A stretch of 64,000 bases of DNA, from NCBI RefSeq assembly GCF_030542965.1, contig NZ_JAUAOA010000010.1, positions 37,428 to 101,427 on the forward strand. The letters run 5' to 3'. Below are positions 6,996-17,003 of this stretch, in pieces. Source of the DNA: Azotosporobacter soli. Its GTDB lineage: Bacteria > Bacillota > Negativicutes > SG130. Numbering within the stretch: position 1 is the first letter of the stretch; each line of letters opens with the position of its first letter. A program made the position numbers and the translations under genes. Below the pieces are notes generated by a model, which was not told the DNA's origin, did no database searches, and saw nothing but the letters and a program-made list of their open reading frames with translations.

Positions 6996-9900
6996 GCGCG
7001 TCCCCTCCTCCGACATAATCCTGCAGCGCCAACACATAGACCAGCCGGCGTTCACGCATGAATTGCAGCACTTTAAGCACCGCTTTTGCAGTATCCATCG
7101 ACGTCAGGCAGGGGATGCCGTGTTCAACCGTCGCACGACGAATCTTAAAGCCGTCACGCTCCGGCTCCTTGCCTTGCGTCAGCGTGTTGACGACCATGTT
7201 TATTTTTCCGGTCTTAATCATTTGAATGATATCCGGTTTCAGTTCATGCACTTTATGAACCACATTCACTTCCAGATCCAGGCTGCTTAGATACGCCGCA
7301 GTTCCGCTCGTCGCAATCAGATGGTAGCCCAGTTCATCAAAGCCTTTGGCCAGCACGCCGGCTTCGGCCTTGTCCTTGTCGGCGACGGTGAACAAGATGT
7401 TGCCGCGTTCCGGCACGTTCATTCCGGCTGCGACAATCGCTTTATACAGCGCACGCGCATAATGATAGTCCGAGCCCATCACTTCGCCGGTCGATTTCAT
7501 TTCCGGCCCGAGCGAAATGTCGACTTGTTGCATCTTGGCAAACGAGAACACCGGCGCTTTGACCGCAACATACGGTTTGGCCGGCAACAAGCCTTCGCCG
7601 TAACCCATGTCGGCAATTTTCACGCCCAGCGCGGCGCGCGTCGCCAAATTGACCATTGGAATGTTCGTGACCTTGCTGAGGAACGGAATCGTGCGGCTCG
7701 AACGCGGATTCACTTCAATCACATAGACTGCGCCGTCGACCACGACGTATTGGATGTTGATCAGTCCTTTGACCGCCAATCCGCCGGCCAGTTTCTTCGT
7801 GCAATCGACGATTTTATCCAACACGTCCTGCGCCAGTGTTTGCGGCGGATATACCGCGATGCTGTCGCCAGAATGGACGCCGGCCCGTTCGACATGTTCC
7901 ATGATGCCGGGTATCAGCACCGTCTCGCCGTCGGAAATCGCATCGACTTCCACTTCTTTGCCCTGCATGTAGCGGTCGACCAGCACCGGATACTCCGGCG
8001 ACGCCTTGACCGCATAGCGCATGTAGTTGCGCAGATCCGCTTCGCCGTACACGATTTCCATTGCCCGGCCGCCAAGCACATAGGACGGACGAACGACGAC
8101 CGGATAGCCGATGGCGGTTGCGGCTTCGACCGCCCCTTGCTCATCAACGACCGTTGTACCACGCGGCCGCGCAATGCCCAGTTTTTCCAACAGTTCTTCA
8201 AATTTTTCGCGGTTTTCCGCGCGATCAATGTCGGCAACGCTGGTGCCGAGAATCGGAATTCCGGCGCGCGCCAGAGGTCCGGCCAGATTGATTGCGGTTT
8301 GGCCGCCAAACTGCACAATCACGCCTTCCGGCTGTTCCTTGTCAATGATGTTCATTACGTCTTCCGTCGTCAGCGGTTCGAAGTACAACCGGTCGGCCGT
8401 ATCGAAGTCGGTGCTGACCGTCTCCGGGTTGTTGTTGACGATAATCGTTTCAAAACCGAGTTCTTTGAGCGCCCAGACCGAATGAACCGAGCAGTAGTCA
8501 AACTCGACGCCCTGCCCGATCCGAATCGGACCGGAACCGAGAACCAGCACTTTCTTACGCGTCGATGGTGCCACCTCGTCTTCCTGCGCGTATGTCGAAT
8601 AATAGTACGGCGTCGTCGCTTCAAATTCGGCCGCGCAGGTGTCGACAATCTTGTAGACCGGCGTCAGTCCAAGCTGTTTGCGCAGCACGCGGATTTCGTC
8701 TTCGCTTTTGTCGACTAGGCGAGCAATCGCACGGTCGGCGAACCCTTTTTTCTTCGCCGCTTCCAGCAGCTCCGGCAGACAGCCGCGCGTCGCCAGTTCC
8801 GCTTCCAACAGCACGATCGAGTTGATTTTGTGCAGGAAGAACGGATCGATGCCGGTTACCGCATGGATTTCCGTCACGTCAATGCCGCGGCGCAGCGCTT
8901 CGGCCACGACGAACAGCCGTTCATCGTCGGTTTCCTTGAGCAGCTTGCGGATTTCATCAACGCTTTGCTCGGCCAGCGCCGGCAGCTCGATATGGTTGAG
9001 ACCGATTTCCAGCGAACGGATCGCCTTGAGCAGCGACGCTTCAATGCTGCGGTCAATCGCCATCACTTCGCCGGTCGCTTTCATTTGCGTGCCCAGTTCA
9101 CGATCGGCAAAATTGAATTTGTCGAACGGCCAGCGCGGGAATTTCGTTACAACATAGTCAAGCGTCGGTTCAAACGAGGCCATCGTTTTGCCGGTGATCG
9201 CGTTTGGTATTTCGTCGAGATGGTAGCCGATCGCAACCTTAGTCGCTACTTTGGCAATCGGATAGCCGGTCGCTTTCGACGCCAGCGCGCTGGAACGGCT
9301 GACGCGCGGATTGACTTCGATTACGATGTAGCGTTCGCTTTTCGGATCGAGCGCATATTGCGCGTTGCAGCCGCCTTCAATCCCGAGTTCGCGAATGATC
9401 GTCAGCGATGCGCTGCGCAGCATTTGGTATTCGCGGTCGGTCAGCGTTTGCGACGGCGCCACGACGATGCTGTCGCCGGTATGCACGCCGACCGGATCAA
9501 TGTTTTCCATATTGCAGACGACGATGCAGTTGTCCGCCGCATCGCGCATCACTTCATATTCGATTTCTTTCCAACCGGCAACGCTGCGTTCGATCAGTAC
9601 CTGACCGATCATGCTGTGCTTGAGACCGCGCGTGACGATTTCCGTCAGTTCTTTTTCCGTTTGCGCAATACCGCCGCCGGTGCCACCCATCGTATAGGCC
9701 GGGCGCACGATCAGCGGAAAACCGATCTCGCCGGCAAACTGCAGCGCGCTGGCCACATCTTCGACAATCGTGCTTTCCGGGATCGGCTGACCGATTTTTT
9801 CCATCGTTTCTTTGAACAGTTCGCGGTCTTCCGCTTTTTTGATCGCTTCCAACGATGTGCCCAAAAGCTCGACGCCAAACTTTTTCAAAATCCCTTCTTC

Positions 9901-10209
9901 ATGCAGCTTGACCGCCAGGTTCAGACCGGCTTGCCCGCCCAATGTCGCCAGCAATCCATCCGGACGCTCTTTTGCAATGACCGCTTCGAGAAAATCCACC
10001 GTCAATGGTTCAATATATACGCGGTCGGCAATATTCGCATCTGTCATAATCGTCGCCGGGTTGCTGTTGACGAGAACAACTTCAAGTCCTTCTTCTTTCA
10101 ACGCGCGGCAAGCCTGTGTGCCGGCGTAGTCGAATTCGGCCGCCTGTCCGATGATGATCGGACCGGAGCCAATCACCAATACTTTTTTCAGATATTGTTT
10201 TTTTGGCAT
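6988..10209 (-). CDS. carB: carbamoyl phosphate synthase, large subunit
   Basis: A full-length 1073-residue synthetase that makes carbamoyl phosphate from bicarbonate, ATP and ammonia delivered by CarA. The two homologous ATP-grasp halves are visible: [19 protein letters not shown] near the N-terminus and [19 protein letters not shown] near residue 558, each followed by its own ATP-binding stretch. The C-terminal MGS-like allosteric domain ([19 protein letters not shown]) is complete. It starts inside the end of carA (22-base overlap) and ends overlapping pyrK, indicating tight coupling. Confidence 0.98.
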   Translation of the reverse strand: MPKKQYLKKVLVIGSGPIIIGQAAEFDYAGTQACRALKEEGLEVVLVNSNPATIMTDANIADRVYIEPLTVDFLEAVIAKERPDGLLATLGGQAGLNLAVKLHEEGILKKFGVELLGTSLEAIKKAEDRELFKETMEKIGQPIPESTIVEDVASALQFAGEIGFPLIVRPAYTMGGTGGGIAQTEKELTEIVTRGLKHSMIGQVLIERSVAGWKEIEYEVMRDAADNCIVVCNMENIDPVGVHTGDSIVVAPSQTLTDREYQMLRSASLTIIRELGIEGGCNAQYALDPKSERYIVIEVNPRVSRSSALASKATGYPIAKVATKVAIGYHLDEIPNAITGKTMASFEPTLDYVVTKFPRWPFDKFNFADRELGTQMKATGEVMAIDRSIEASLLKAIRSLEIGLNHIELPALAEQSVDEIRKLLKETDDERLFVVAEALRRGIDVTEIHAVTGIDPFFLHKINSIVLLEAELATRGCLPELLEAAKKKGFADRAIARLVDKSEDEIRVLRKQLGLTPVYKIVDTCAAEFEATTPYYYSTYAQEDEVAPSTRKKVLVLGSGPIRIGQGVEFDYCSVHSVWALKELGFETIIVNNNPETVSTDFDTADRLYFEPLTTEDVMNIIDKEQPEGVIVQFGGQTAINLAGPLARAGIPILGTSVADIDRAENREKFEELLEKLGIARPRGTTVVDEQGAVEAATAIGYPVVVRPSYVLGGRAMEIVYGEADLRNYMRYAVKASPEYPVLVDRYMQGKEVEVDAISDGETVLIPGIMEHVERAGVHSGDSIAVYPPQTLAQDVLDKIVDCTKKLAGGLAVKGLINIQYVVVDGAVYVIEVNPRSSRTIPFLSKVTNIPMVNLATRAALGVKIADMGYGEGLLPAKPYVAVKAPVFSFAKMQQVDISLGPEMKSTGEVMGSDYHYARALYKAIVAAGMNVPERGNILFTVADKDKAEAGVLAKGFDELGYHLIATSGTAAYLSSLDLEVNVVHKVHELKPDIIQMIKTGKINMVVNTLTQGKEPERDGFKIRRATVEHGIPCLTSMDTAKAVLKVLQFMRERRLVYVLALQDYVGGGDALA

Positions 10210-11276
10210 AATGCGACCTCCTTAGCCAGCAGTTCCATAAATTGTTCAAACAGATACACATTGTCATCCGGGCCCGGTGCGGCTTCCGGATGGTATTGCA
10301 CCGAAAACACCGGCAGCAGTTGATGCTTCATTCCTTCGACGCTGCCGTCGTTCACCGCGCGATGCGTCACGACGAGCCCTTTGTCAGCCAGCGATTCTTC
10401 GCGCACGGCGTAGCCATGATTTTGCGACGTGATGTGCACGCGGCCGCTAGCCAGATTTTTCACCGGATGGTTCGAGCCGCGATGGCCGAACTTCATCTTG
10501 TAGGTGTCCGCACCGAACGCCAGCGCCAGCAGTTGATGACCGAGGCAGATCCCGAACATCGGCCAGCGGCCGATCATTGCGCGGATCGTTTCAATCGCAA
10601 ATGGCACCGCCTTCGGATCGCCGGGGCCGTTCGACAGGAATACGCCGTCCGGCTGCAGTTCGCGAATCTCCTGATAGCTGGTATCGGCCGGCACCACCGT
10701 CAGGCGGCAACCATGCTCGGCCAGCGAGCGCAGAATGTTTTTCTTGATTCCGAAATCCATTACCACGACATGCGGTCCGTCATTGGCAATTTCATAGCGC
10801 TGCGGCGTCGTCACTTCCTTGACGACATCGGCCGACAGCGTTTGCTGCCAACGTTTGGCGATTTCCGCCTCCTCCAGTTCCGCCGCTACGATGATCCCGC
10901 GCATCGCGCCGGTTGAGCGGATTTTGCGCGTTACCGCACGCGTATCGACGCCATGCAGACAGGGGATTTTATTCTTCAGCAGATACTCGCCGAGCGTACC
11001 TTCCATCGTCCAGTTGCTCGGATGATCGCACAATTCGCTGATTACAAAGCCTTTCACGAATGACTGTCGCGACTGTTGAAACCGTTCCGCGACGCCATAA
11101 TTTCCGACCAGCGGATATGTCAGCGTCACGATTTGGCCGCAATACGACGGATCCGTTAAGATTTCCTGGTACCCGGTCATCCCGGTATTGAACACGACTT
11201 CGCCGATCGCCTCTGCCGCGCCAAGCAATTCGCCGTGAAATACGCTGCCGTCTTCTAAGATCAATTTTCCTTTCAT
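10188..11276 (-). CDS. carA: carbamoyl phosphate synthase, small (glutaminase) subunit
   Basis: A 362-residue class I amidotransferase that hydrolyses glutamine and channels ammonia to CarB. The nucleophile elbow [15 protein letters not shown] gives the catalytic Cys, with HP(E) of the triad in [12 protein letters not shown]. The N-terminal CarA domain has [16 protein letters not shown]. The pyrC stop and carA start overlap by four bases. Because it lies in the pyr operon, this copy is presumably under pyrimidine control; whether an arginine-regulated copy exists elsewhere cannot be seen. Confidence 0.98.
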   Translation of the reverse strand: MKGKLILEDGSVFHGELLGAAEAIGEVVFNTGMTGYQEILTDPSYCGQIVTLTYPLVGNYGVAERFQQSRQSFVKGFVISELCDHPSNWTMEGTLGEYLLKNKIPCLHGVDTRAVTRKIRSTGAMRGIIVAAELEEAEIAKRWQQTLSADVVKEVTTPQRYEIANDGPHVVVMDFGIKKNILRSLAEHGCRLTVVPADTSYQEIRELQPDGVFLSNGPGDPKAVPFAIETIRAMIGRWPMFGICLGHQLLALAFGADTYKMKFGHRGSNHPVKNLASGRVHITSQNHGYAVREESLADKGLVVTHRAVNDGSVEGMKHQLLPVFSVQYHPEAAPGPDDNVYLFEQFMELLAKEVALCQKNNI

Positions 11277-12562
11277 ACCGTCACCTCGCCATCCTTCATC
11301 ACAATCCGTCCGTCGACGATCGTCATCACCGCCTTGCCGCGCAAGCTCCGTCCTTTGAACGGCGAATGCTGGCCGCGCGTATAAAACTTCTCCGGCTCAA
11401 CCGTCCAGACAGTATCCGGTTCAATCACCGTCAAGTCCGCCGCCGCGCCGACAATGATTTTTCCGCCGTCGATTCCGAGCACCCGTGCCGGATTGACCGA
11501 CATCCAGCGCACAATGTCTTCCAGGCTGAAACCGCGTTTGTGATGCAATTCTTCGAGCACCACGCCCAGAGACGTTTCAAGACCAGTAAAGCCGCTCGGC
11601 GCCGTCTTGAATTCGACGTCTTTTTCTTCAAATGCATGCGGCGCATGGTCGCAGGCAATTACTTCAATCGTACCATCTTTCAGTCCGGCAATCAGCGCGT
11701 CTTGATGATCGAGCGAACGAAGCGGCGGATTCACCTTGAACGCCGTGTCGAAGCGCTCTATTTCGCTGTCGGTCAGCGCCAGATGATGCGGCGTCACTTC
11801 CGCGCTCACCGCCACGCCGCGCTGTTTTGCGCTGCGCACCTGTTCCACCGCACCCTTTGAACTGATATGCGCAATATGCACCGGTGCGCCGACGAATTCG
11901 GCCAGCAATACGTCGCGGGCGACCGCAATGTCTTCGGCCACGGCCGGACGGCCTTTCATCCCCAGTTTGGCCGATACCGCTCCTTCATGCATAATGCCTT
12001 CTTCGACCAGTGATTCTTCTTCGGCATGCGAAATGATCACTTTGTCAAACATGCTGGTATATTCGAGAGCCGTACGCATCAATTTTGCGTTGCCGACGCA
12101 ATGGCCGTCATCGGAAATCGCCACCGCGCCGGATGCGATCATATCACCAATTTCCGCCAGTTCCTGACCGCACTGCCCTTTGCTCAAGCCACCGATCACG
12201 CCAACCTTGGCTGCGCCACATTCCGCCGCCCGGCTCAAAATCCCTTCAACCAGAATCGATTGATCAACAACAGGCTTCGTGTTCGGCATGCAGGCGACGT
12301 AGGTAAAACCGCCGGCGGCCGCCGCACGCGTGCCTGTATAAATGTCTTCTTTCGCCTCCAGCCCCGGATCGCGCAGATGGACATGCATGTCGATCAAGCC
12401 CGGCACAACCGTTTTCCCGTCCAAGTCGATCACCGTCGCCGCAGCATCCTGCAGCGCGTTGCCGATCGCCGCAATTTTTCCGTCTTCAATCAGGATATCG
12501 CCGCGGCCGGAAAATTCTCCGGCCGGATTAATGATCGTTGCGTTCTTAAGCAAGTGTTTCAA
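11273..12562 (-). CDS. pyrC: dihydroorotase
   Basis: A 429-residue class I dihydroorotase, cyclising carbamoyl aspartate to dihydroorotate. Zinc ligands are in [10 protein letters not shown]; later metal and active-site positions are seen in [20 protein letters not shown] and the Asp of ACDHAPH. The family's N-terminal beta-sandwich ([21 protein letters not shown]) and C-terminal strand domain are both present. It overlaps pyrB by 17 bases and carA by four. In some bacteria this class associates with PyrB; the adjacency fits that but does not prove it. Confidence 0.97.
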   Translation of the reverse strand: MKHLLKNATIINPAGEFSGRGDILIEDGKIAAIGNALQDAAATVIDLDGKTVVPGLIDMHVHLRDPGLEAKEDIYTGTRAAAAGGFTYVACMPNTKPVVDQSILVEGILSRAAECGAAKVGVIGGLSKGQCGQELAEIGDMIASGAVAISDDGHCVGNAKLMRTALEYTSMFDKVIISHAEEESLVEEGIMHEGAVSAKLGMKGRPAVAEDIAVARDVLLAEFVGAPVHIAHISSKGAVEQVRSAKQRGVAVSAEVTPHHLALTDSEIERFDTAFKVNPPLRSLDHQDALIAGLKDGTIEVIACDHAPHAFEEKDVEFKTAPSGFTGLETSLGVVLEELHHKRGFSLEDIVRWMSVNPARVLGIDGGKIIVGAAADLTVIEPDTVWTVEPEKFYTRGQHSPFKGRSLRGKAVMTIVDGRIVMKDGEVTV

Positions 12563-13502
12563 CTTGTTTCCCTCCCATCAGTACTAAGAATAACAGCGCC
12601 ATCCGTACCGCCAGGCCGTTTTTGACCTGTTCTTGAATCAGCGAGCGTGCACCATACGCCACATCCGGCGCAATTTCCAGGCCACGATTCATCGGTCCCG
12701 GATGCATGACAATCGCATCTTCTTTTGCCAGCGCCAGCCGCTTTTGGTTGATTCCGAACAGCCGCGCATATTCGCGCGCCGACGGAAACAACCCTTTTTG
12801 CTGCCGTTCGCGCTGGATGCGCAGCACATTGACGACATCCGCGCCGTCGAGCGCATCTTCAATTCGTTTGTGTACGTGCGCGCCGCAGGCTTCCAATTCT
12901 TGCGGCAGCAGCGTGCGCGGCCCGAACAGATGCACCTCGGCACCCATTTTCGTCAAGCCCCAGATATTCGAACGAGCTACGCGGCTATGGCGGATATCAC
13001 CGATGATTGCAACTTTCAAACCGCTCAGCGATTGTTTCTGCTCGCGAATCGTAAACATGTCCAACAATCCTTGCGTCGGGTGCGCATGCGCGCCGTCACC
13101 GGCATTGATGATTGCCGCTTTTGAAATCCCCGCCGCAAACTGCGCTGCGCCTTCGGCTTCATGACGCATCACAATCGCGTCGACGCCCATCGCTTCAACC
13201 GTATACAGCGTATCACGCAAGCTTTCGCCTTTGACTAGGCTGCTGGCGCTCGTCGTAATATTCACCACATCAGCGCCGAGATATTTTCCGGCCAGTTCAA
13301 ACGAGGTGCGCGTACGCGTGCTCGGTTCAAAGAACAGATTTACGACCGATTTGCCGCGCAATGTCGGCACTTTCTTGATATCGCGGTCAATGATCGTTTT
13401 CATTTCCTTTGCCGTATCCAACACCAATTCGATTTCAGCCTGCGACATCGTCTCCAATCCCAGAATGTCTTTGCCGCGCAGCGACACGTTACCTTTTGCC
13501 AT
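12546..13502 (-). CDS. pyrB: aspartate carbamoyltransferase, catalytic chain
   Basis: First gene of the operon, 318 residues; makes carbamoyl aspartate. The carbamoyl-phosphate loop [13 protein letters not shown] (about residues 57-69) and HPTQGLLD near residue 141 are intact, as is the aspartate-binding [11 protein letters not shown]. No regulatory chain gene pyrI follows, so allosteric control of the E. coli kind is unlikely. The ATG at 13502 is preceded by AGGAGG, whose first bases are the stop codon of a 14-codon leader ORF. Confidence 0.98.
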   Translation of the reverse strand: MAKGNVSLRGKDILGLETMSQAEIELVLDTAKEMKTIIDRDIKKVPTLRGKSVVNLFFEPSTRTRTSFELAGKYLGADVVNITTSASSLVKGESLRDTLYTVEAMGVDAIVMRHEAEGAAQFAAGISKAAIINAGDGAHAHPTQGLLDMFTIREQKQSLSGLKVAIIGDIRHSRVARSNIWGLTKMGAEVHLFGPRTLLPQELEACGAHVHKRIEDALDGADVVNVLRIQRERQQKGLFPSAREYARLFGINQKRLALAKEDAIVMHPGPMNRGLEIAPDVAYGARSLIQEQVKNGLAVRMALLFLVLMGGKQVETLA

Positions 13503-13513
13503 GCCAACCCCTC

Positions 13514-13558
13514 CTAAAATATGAATAACTCCTTGCAGCCGGATAAGACACCTTGCAT
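13514..13558 (-). CDS. possible 14-residue leader peptide before pyrB
   Basis: An ATG at 13558 with GGGGAGGAT upstream opens a frame encoding [14 protein letters not shown] and stopping at TAG (13516-13514). That TAG is the first part of the TAGGAGG that serves pyrB, so a ribosome finishing the leader would cover or re-initiate at the pyrB ribosome binding site. This could couple leader and pyrB translation. It is too short to judge by composition, and it may be chance. Confidence 0.4.
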   Translation of the reverse strand: MQGVLSGCKELFIF

Positions 13559-13668
13559 AAACATCCTCCCCGACCTTTCCGAATCACCTTAAACGACTTA
13601 ATATGAAGGGTCTTTCATGCCGACCTGTCGCCATAAGCTGTTTATTTATACAAAAACAGATTATATAT

Positions 13669-13698
13669 ATACTATCAGGTTCGCGCTGTCATTGTCAA
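13669..13698 (-). promoter_or_regulatory. possible second pyr promoter, downstream of the attenuator
   Basis: On the minus strand TTGACA (13698-13693), 18 bases, TAGTAT (13674-13669) within a TATATATAAT-rich stretch. It lies after the PyrR attenuator, so transcription starting here would escape it. The -35 sits in the loop of a small hairpin with CGCGCTGT/ACAGCGCG arms. Confidence 0.55.
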
Positions 13699-13716
13699 TC
13701 AACAGCGCGGCGGCAT

Positions 13717-13756
13717 AAAAAAATACCTTCTTGGCGCGTGCGGCACAAGAAGGCAT
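13717..13756 (-). terminator. pyr operon attenuator terminator
   Basis: On the minus strand GCCTTCTTG pairs with CAAGAAGGT around a GC-rich loop and is followed by seven T. It sits 32 bases after the PyrR-binding loop and before pyrB, the normal position of the attenuator. Confidence 0.88.
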
Positions 13757-13784
13757 AGAAAATTCCCTTGAAGTATGTCTCCTT

Positions 13785-13805
13785 TCCGGCCTCACAGGAC
13801 CAGTT
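13785..13805 (-). promoter_or_regulatory. PyrR-binding loop in pyr leader RNA
   Basis: The minus strand reads CTGGTCCTGTGAGGCCGG, which fits the conserved PyrR anti-antiterminator core ARUCCNGNGAGGYU. Flanking CCTTT and AAAGG extend the stem. Known role: PyrR with UMP holds this hairpin, lets the downstream terminator form and shuts the operon. No pyrR gene lies in the window. Confidence 0.85.
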
Positions 13806-13835
13806 TAAAGGCGCTATTCAGTTTCCTTGAGTAGT

Positions 13836-13864
13836 ATGCTATCACGCAGCGTCAACTTTGTCAA
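13836..13864 (-). promoter_or_regulatory. main promoter of the pyr operon
   Basis: On the minus strand TTGACA (13864-13859), 17 bases, TAGCAT (13841-13836), about 30 bases before the PyrR-binding loop. Confidence 0.75.
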
Positions 13865-13936
13865 TGGTATTTTGCCTGGTTGTCTCGTAATCACGCTAAC
13901 ACGAAAGCATTTGTCTTTTCATTAAACACAAACAGT

Positions 13937-13980
13937 AATGGTGCGGCATCTAGGCAAATCCGCCTGCCTGCCGCACCATT
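13937..13980 (-). terminator. terminator after the RTX lipase gene
   Basis: Eleven-base arms AATGGTGCGGC and GCCGCACCATT pair perfectly eight bases after the lipase stop codon. The following minus-strand sequence is only moderately T-rich (ACTGTTTGTGTTT). Confidence 0.78.
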
Positions 13981-13988
13981 CAGTTCTC

Positions 13989-16466
13989 TTACGACACTTT
14001 TACGAATTGATTGTGATCAATTTTGTACAGACCGTCACTGAATGAAAATTGATTTACTTTATCGCCGACGGCCCAATTGCTGATCATCAATTCATTGACG
14101 CGCGGCAAACCGCGCTGTTGATAATCGATGACAAGATCATTGCCTTTTTTCAATAGCGAAAACTCATCGACATTAAACGCTTGGTTGAAGCGCACAGTAT
14201 CGTCGGCATCGCTGACCGCGATCTGATCATGTCCGAAATTGTTTTCAAATACGAACGCATCGTGTCCTTTGCCGCCGAACAGCAAATCATTGCCGCTGCC
14301 GCTCGTCAGCACGCTGCCGTCCGCCGTGCCAATCAAAATGCTGCCCTTGTACGCGCCGCTTGCATCGGCGGCAACATTTTTGCCGGCCCGCACATGATAC
14401 AATTCATCATCTTGATACAACCGGCCATTTGTAAATTTAAAGTCGAGTTGATTGTCATTTGCCGCAAACATGTCCAGCGCATTTTTGAACGTAACCGTCG
14501 CCGTTTTGTCGCCTTTGTTGTCGGTCATCACAATGTCCGCGCCATTTTGCGACCACTGCATGTCGCCAAAGCGAATCTCATCGACAAAATTAAATGTCAG
14601 GTGACCTGTTTTCTCCATTGCCCCTTCAATGCTCACGATATCGTTGCCGAAATTTTTGAAATTTCGTTCCCATTTGATTTGCGTGTCGCCGCTTGCGCCG
14701 GCTTTGACTGTGATCGTGTCATTGCCGCTTCCGCCGCGAATGATGTCGTTGCCGGCCGACCAAACAAACGTATTGTTGCCTGTTCCGCCAAACAACAGCG
14801 AGTCGCCGCTGCCGCCGACAATCACGTTATTGCCACTGCCGGCATAAATGATATCGTGACCGCCGCCGCCGTAAATCAGGCTGTTGCCGCTGCCGCCGTA
14901 AATGTAGTTGTCACCCTTGCCTGCATAAATCGTCTGGTTGCCGGCACCGTTGACGATCTGATCGCCATTGTCGCTGCCGAACACAATGTGATTGCCGTCG
15001 CGCGTAAACACAGCGGCGTTTTGTTTGCCATGCACCGCATTCTTCACGTTGATCACGCTGTTGCTGTTATCGGCGAACAGCTTCACTTCGGCAATCGTCA
15101 GATCCGACCCCGTCCATACTTTCTTCGGTGGCCCGTAATCGCGAAATACCGCTGTGCCGAGACCGATATCTCCGTCAAAATCCTTCAGACCGACCGCAGT
15201 GCCGGACCACAGCGCATCGGATTGATCCGGTTCATGGCGATCAAAGCGCGTCGCGCTGATGTCATGAAGTCCATCCATAATCCCCAACGGATCATGCGGC
15301 ATCGTCGACGGCGTCGTAATGTTTTGTTCATTGACCGGCTTCAGCGCAACGTATTCGATGTCCTGCAAATCTTCACGCGCGGTCAGGAAATGCGGTGCGA
15401 TGATATCGACGCCGACATGGCCGTCTTTGCTCGGATCCACGTTATAGTTGACGTGACCGACTGGATCGAGATCGGTAATCAGATTTACCACATTACTGAA
15501 GTCTTCCGATTTAAATCCGGCTACAAGCGCTTTTGCCTCGTTGGCGCGCTGCAGCAGCGTTCCGGCATGCAGTTTGTAAGTTCCACCAGTCGGCAAATGA
15601 ATCGTTTCGCCGGCCAACAATTGCTGTTCTGCATACATTTCCAATTGCCGCAACATGCCGGGGCCGGCCTCCGCAACTGTCGGCAGCGCTTTGCCGGTAT
15701 CGATGAAGTACATACCAGACAGAAGCTGCGCAAGTCCGCCGCCAAGCGAATGGCCGGCCACCGACAGACCGTAGCCCTGCGCAACAAATTTGTTTTCCAC
15801 ATCGGCAACGATTTTTTTGAATGCCTCGTACCCTTCACGCATTTGCGGCGGAATCACGCCGAGACCGATCTCCAGATCCGTCAAGCCGTCCTTGCTGAGC
15901 CACAGCGGACTCAGCTTGCTGTTCGGCTGCGTCCCTTCCAGCGTAATAGCAACCTGTTTGTTCGCTTCGTCAATGTAGGTGCGGCTGTTGTAGCCATGAC
16001 TCGTTTCGACGTCATTGTACAGTTTCCATTTATCAGTAATTTGCGTGTTCGTCACCATTTTCGCTTTGTAAATCAGCCAGGACAGATCGCCGAGCGACGC
16101 TTCGCTGTGATAGTGAGCGTCCGCAATCACCTTATTCGGTTCCGCATTGATGCTGCCAGGCAGCGTCTCGACAACCGGCATGCTGCCGTGTCCCGGCAGT
16201 GCATTGAAAATATTGATCGCGGTATCGGCCGCAATCGTTCCGACGCCTTCGACAAAGCTGACCGCGTCGCGAATCGGATGCGGCCCGTCCTGACCGAAAA
16301 TGGCATGACCGGCATCTTCGACCACATCCTTGATCACTTTGACCGGGCCCTGCCGCACAACCCGGGAAACCTGGCCCCCAACCACGTCGCCCAAATCTTC
16401 AGCCAACCCTTTTACATCGCTTTTAAAATCCGTAAACAAGCGATCCGCCAAACTTTTAATAATCAT
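13989..16466 (-). CDS. RTX-type secreted lipase-like protein, type I secretion substrate
   Basis: From the ATG at 16466 (GAGGAGAG upstream) the protein has 825 residues and no N-terminal signal peptide. Residues about 165-250 form an alpha/beta-hydrolase core with the nucleophile elbow AGHSLGGGLAQ (Ser about 240), resembling class 3 lipases. Residues about 493-590 hold tandem glycine-rich RTX repeats (GGSGNSLIYGGGGHDIIY and similar), with a shorter block near 712-750 (GSGNDLLFGGKGHDAF). Such repeats fold on calcium outside the cell, and the C-terminus normally holds the secretion signal. The ABC-HlyD-ABC genes directly upstream are the obvious exporter. The lipid substrate and role (nutrition, defence or toxin) are unknown. 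A further in-frame ATG 20 codons upstream has no ribosome binding site. Confidence 0.88.
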   Translation of the reverse strand: MIIKSLADRLFTDFKSDVKGLAEDLGDVVGGQVSRVVRQGPVKVIKDVVEDAGHAIFGQDGPHPIRDAVSFVEGVGTIAADTAINIFNALPGHGSMPVVETLPGSINAEPNKVIADAHYHSEASLGDLSWLIYKAKMVTNTQITDKWKLYNDVETSHGYNSRTYIDEANKQVAITLEGTQPNSKLSPLWLSKDGLTDLEIGLGVIPPQMREGYEAFKKIVADVENKFVAQGYGLSVAGHSLGGGLAQLLSGMYFIDTGKALPTVAEAGPGMLRQLEMYAEQQLLAGETIHLPTGGTYKLHAGTLLQRANEAKALVAGFKSEDFSNVVNLITDLDPVGHVNYNVDPSKDGHVGVDIIAPHFLTAREDLQDIEYVALKPVNEQNITTPSTMPHDPLGIMDGLHDISATRFDRHEPDQSDALWSGTAVGLKDFDGDIGLGTAVFRDYGPPKKVWTGSDLTIAEVKLFADNSNSVINVKNAVHGKQNAAVFTRDGNHIVFGSDNGDQIVNGAGNQTIYAGKGDNYIYGGSGNSLIYGGGGHDIIYAGSGNNVIVGGSGDSLLFGGTGNNTFVWSAGNDIIRGGSGNDTITVKAGASGDTQIKWERNFKNFGNDIVSIEGAMEKTGHLTFNFVDEIRFGDMQWSQNGADIVMTDNKGDKTATVTFKNALDMFAANDNQLDFKFTNGRLYQDDELYHVRAGKNVAADASGAYKGSILIGTADGSVLTSGSGNDLLFGGKGHDAFVFENNFGHDQIAVSDADDTVRFNQAFNVDEFSLLKKGNDLVIDYQQRGLPRVNELMISNWAVGDKVNQFSFSDGLYKIDHNQFVKVS
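14700..14990 (-). repeat. RTX nonapeptide repeat block inside the lipase gene
   Basis: About ten imperfect nine-codon units of the form GGxGxDxhx (h hydrophobic) appear as a GC-rich DNA repeat. Asp at the key position is often Asn in this copy (GSGNSL, GTGNNT), which may lower calcium affinity in those units. Confidence 0.85.
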
Positions 16467-16608
16467 CCCGCACTCTCCTCTCTTTTTTGCAACCCAACCC
16501 CTACGCGTTATTCGTTCCCCTTTCACTCCTCGTCATTTTCTATTTTGAACGCGGCGCCGCGTACAAAACAACAGCATTCGGCAACAGAACAACAATGAAA
16601 ATGGGCGC

Positions 16609-16664
16609 AAAAAAAACAGGTCCTTGTCGGCGTCGTCGCTGGACGCGCCGCCCGAATGAACCTG
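16609..16664 (-). terminator. terminator hairpin inside the lipase leader
   Basis: On the minus strand CAGGTTC (16664-16658) pairs with GGACCTG (16623-16617), with GC-rich inner pairing, followed by eight T. It lies between a promoter-like site at 16710-16738 and the lipase ATG at 16466, so it would end transcripts before the gene unless overcome. Its other reading is the end of a small RNA of about 95 bases. Confidence 0.7.
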
Positions 16665-16709
16665 CGCACACTTCTTGTTCTCTTGCACTTGTATATGTAT
16701 GTAGTTGAG

Positions 16710-16738
16710 AGTATAAACTGACTGACCAGACAGTCTTT
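16710..16738 (-). promoter_or_regulatory. promoter-like site with an overlapping palindromic operator
   Basis: TATACT (16715-16710 on the minus strand) is a good -10. Directly upstream lies the 18-base near-palindrome ACTGTCTGGTCAGTCAGT (16734-16717), symmetric at 14 positions, of the sort bound by TetR-type repressors. The -35 is weak (AAAGAC at 17 bases), which would fit a regulated promoter. No regulator gene is next to it. Confidence 0.5.
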
Positions 16739-16962
16739 CACGAGCAAAAAGCAACAGGCGCTTGCGTCTGTCGGAACTCGCAAACAATTCCGAGTTGTCC
16801 GTTTATTTCGAATTTACATTTTGATTATAAAGAATTTCCCTGAAACTGGCAAGTGTTATTTTCATAACAAATCATCCCATTTGTTCCTATTCTTCTGCAT
16901 AACACGCCTTGCCTGCTTCCATAAACAGTCAGCGCACCGTTCGCATCCGCATATAAAGAACG

Positions 16963-16994
16963 CTGTCCCAACCGGCAAACGCCCATTGAGACAG
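16963..16994 (-). terminator. terminator-like hairpin after the second secretion ATPase
   Basis: Arms CTGTCTCAA and TTGGGACAG (one G-U pair) form a stem ten bases after the stop codon, followed by CGTTCTTTATAT. The T run is poor, so termination may be partial. Confidence 0.5.
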
Positions 16995-17003
16995 CATCAT
17001 AGC

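Noticed and set aside
7321..10323. Long plus-strand open frames opposite carB
   Set aside because: They are antisense to a well-conserved carB and arise from its GC-rich codons; no start signals or recognisable domains.
14700..14990. Short regular DNA repeats suggestive of a CRISPR-like array
   Set aside because: The period is 27 bases without unique spacers, and it is in frame as RTX nonapeptides.
14181..16598. An 805-codon plus-strand frame opposite the lipase gene
   Set aside because: It mirrors the RTX repeat gene; low-complexity translation and no ribosome binding site. The minus-strand frame has clear domains.
16523..16787. Cysteine-rich open frame in the lipase leader (about 86 codons)
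   Set aside because: No ribosome binding site, odd composition, and it runs through the leader promoter, operator and terminator; better explained as chance.
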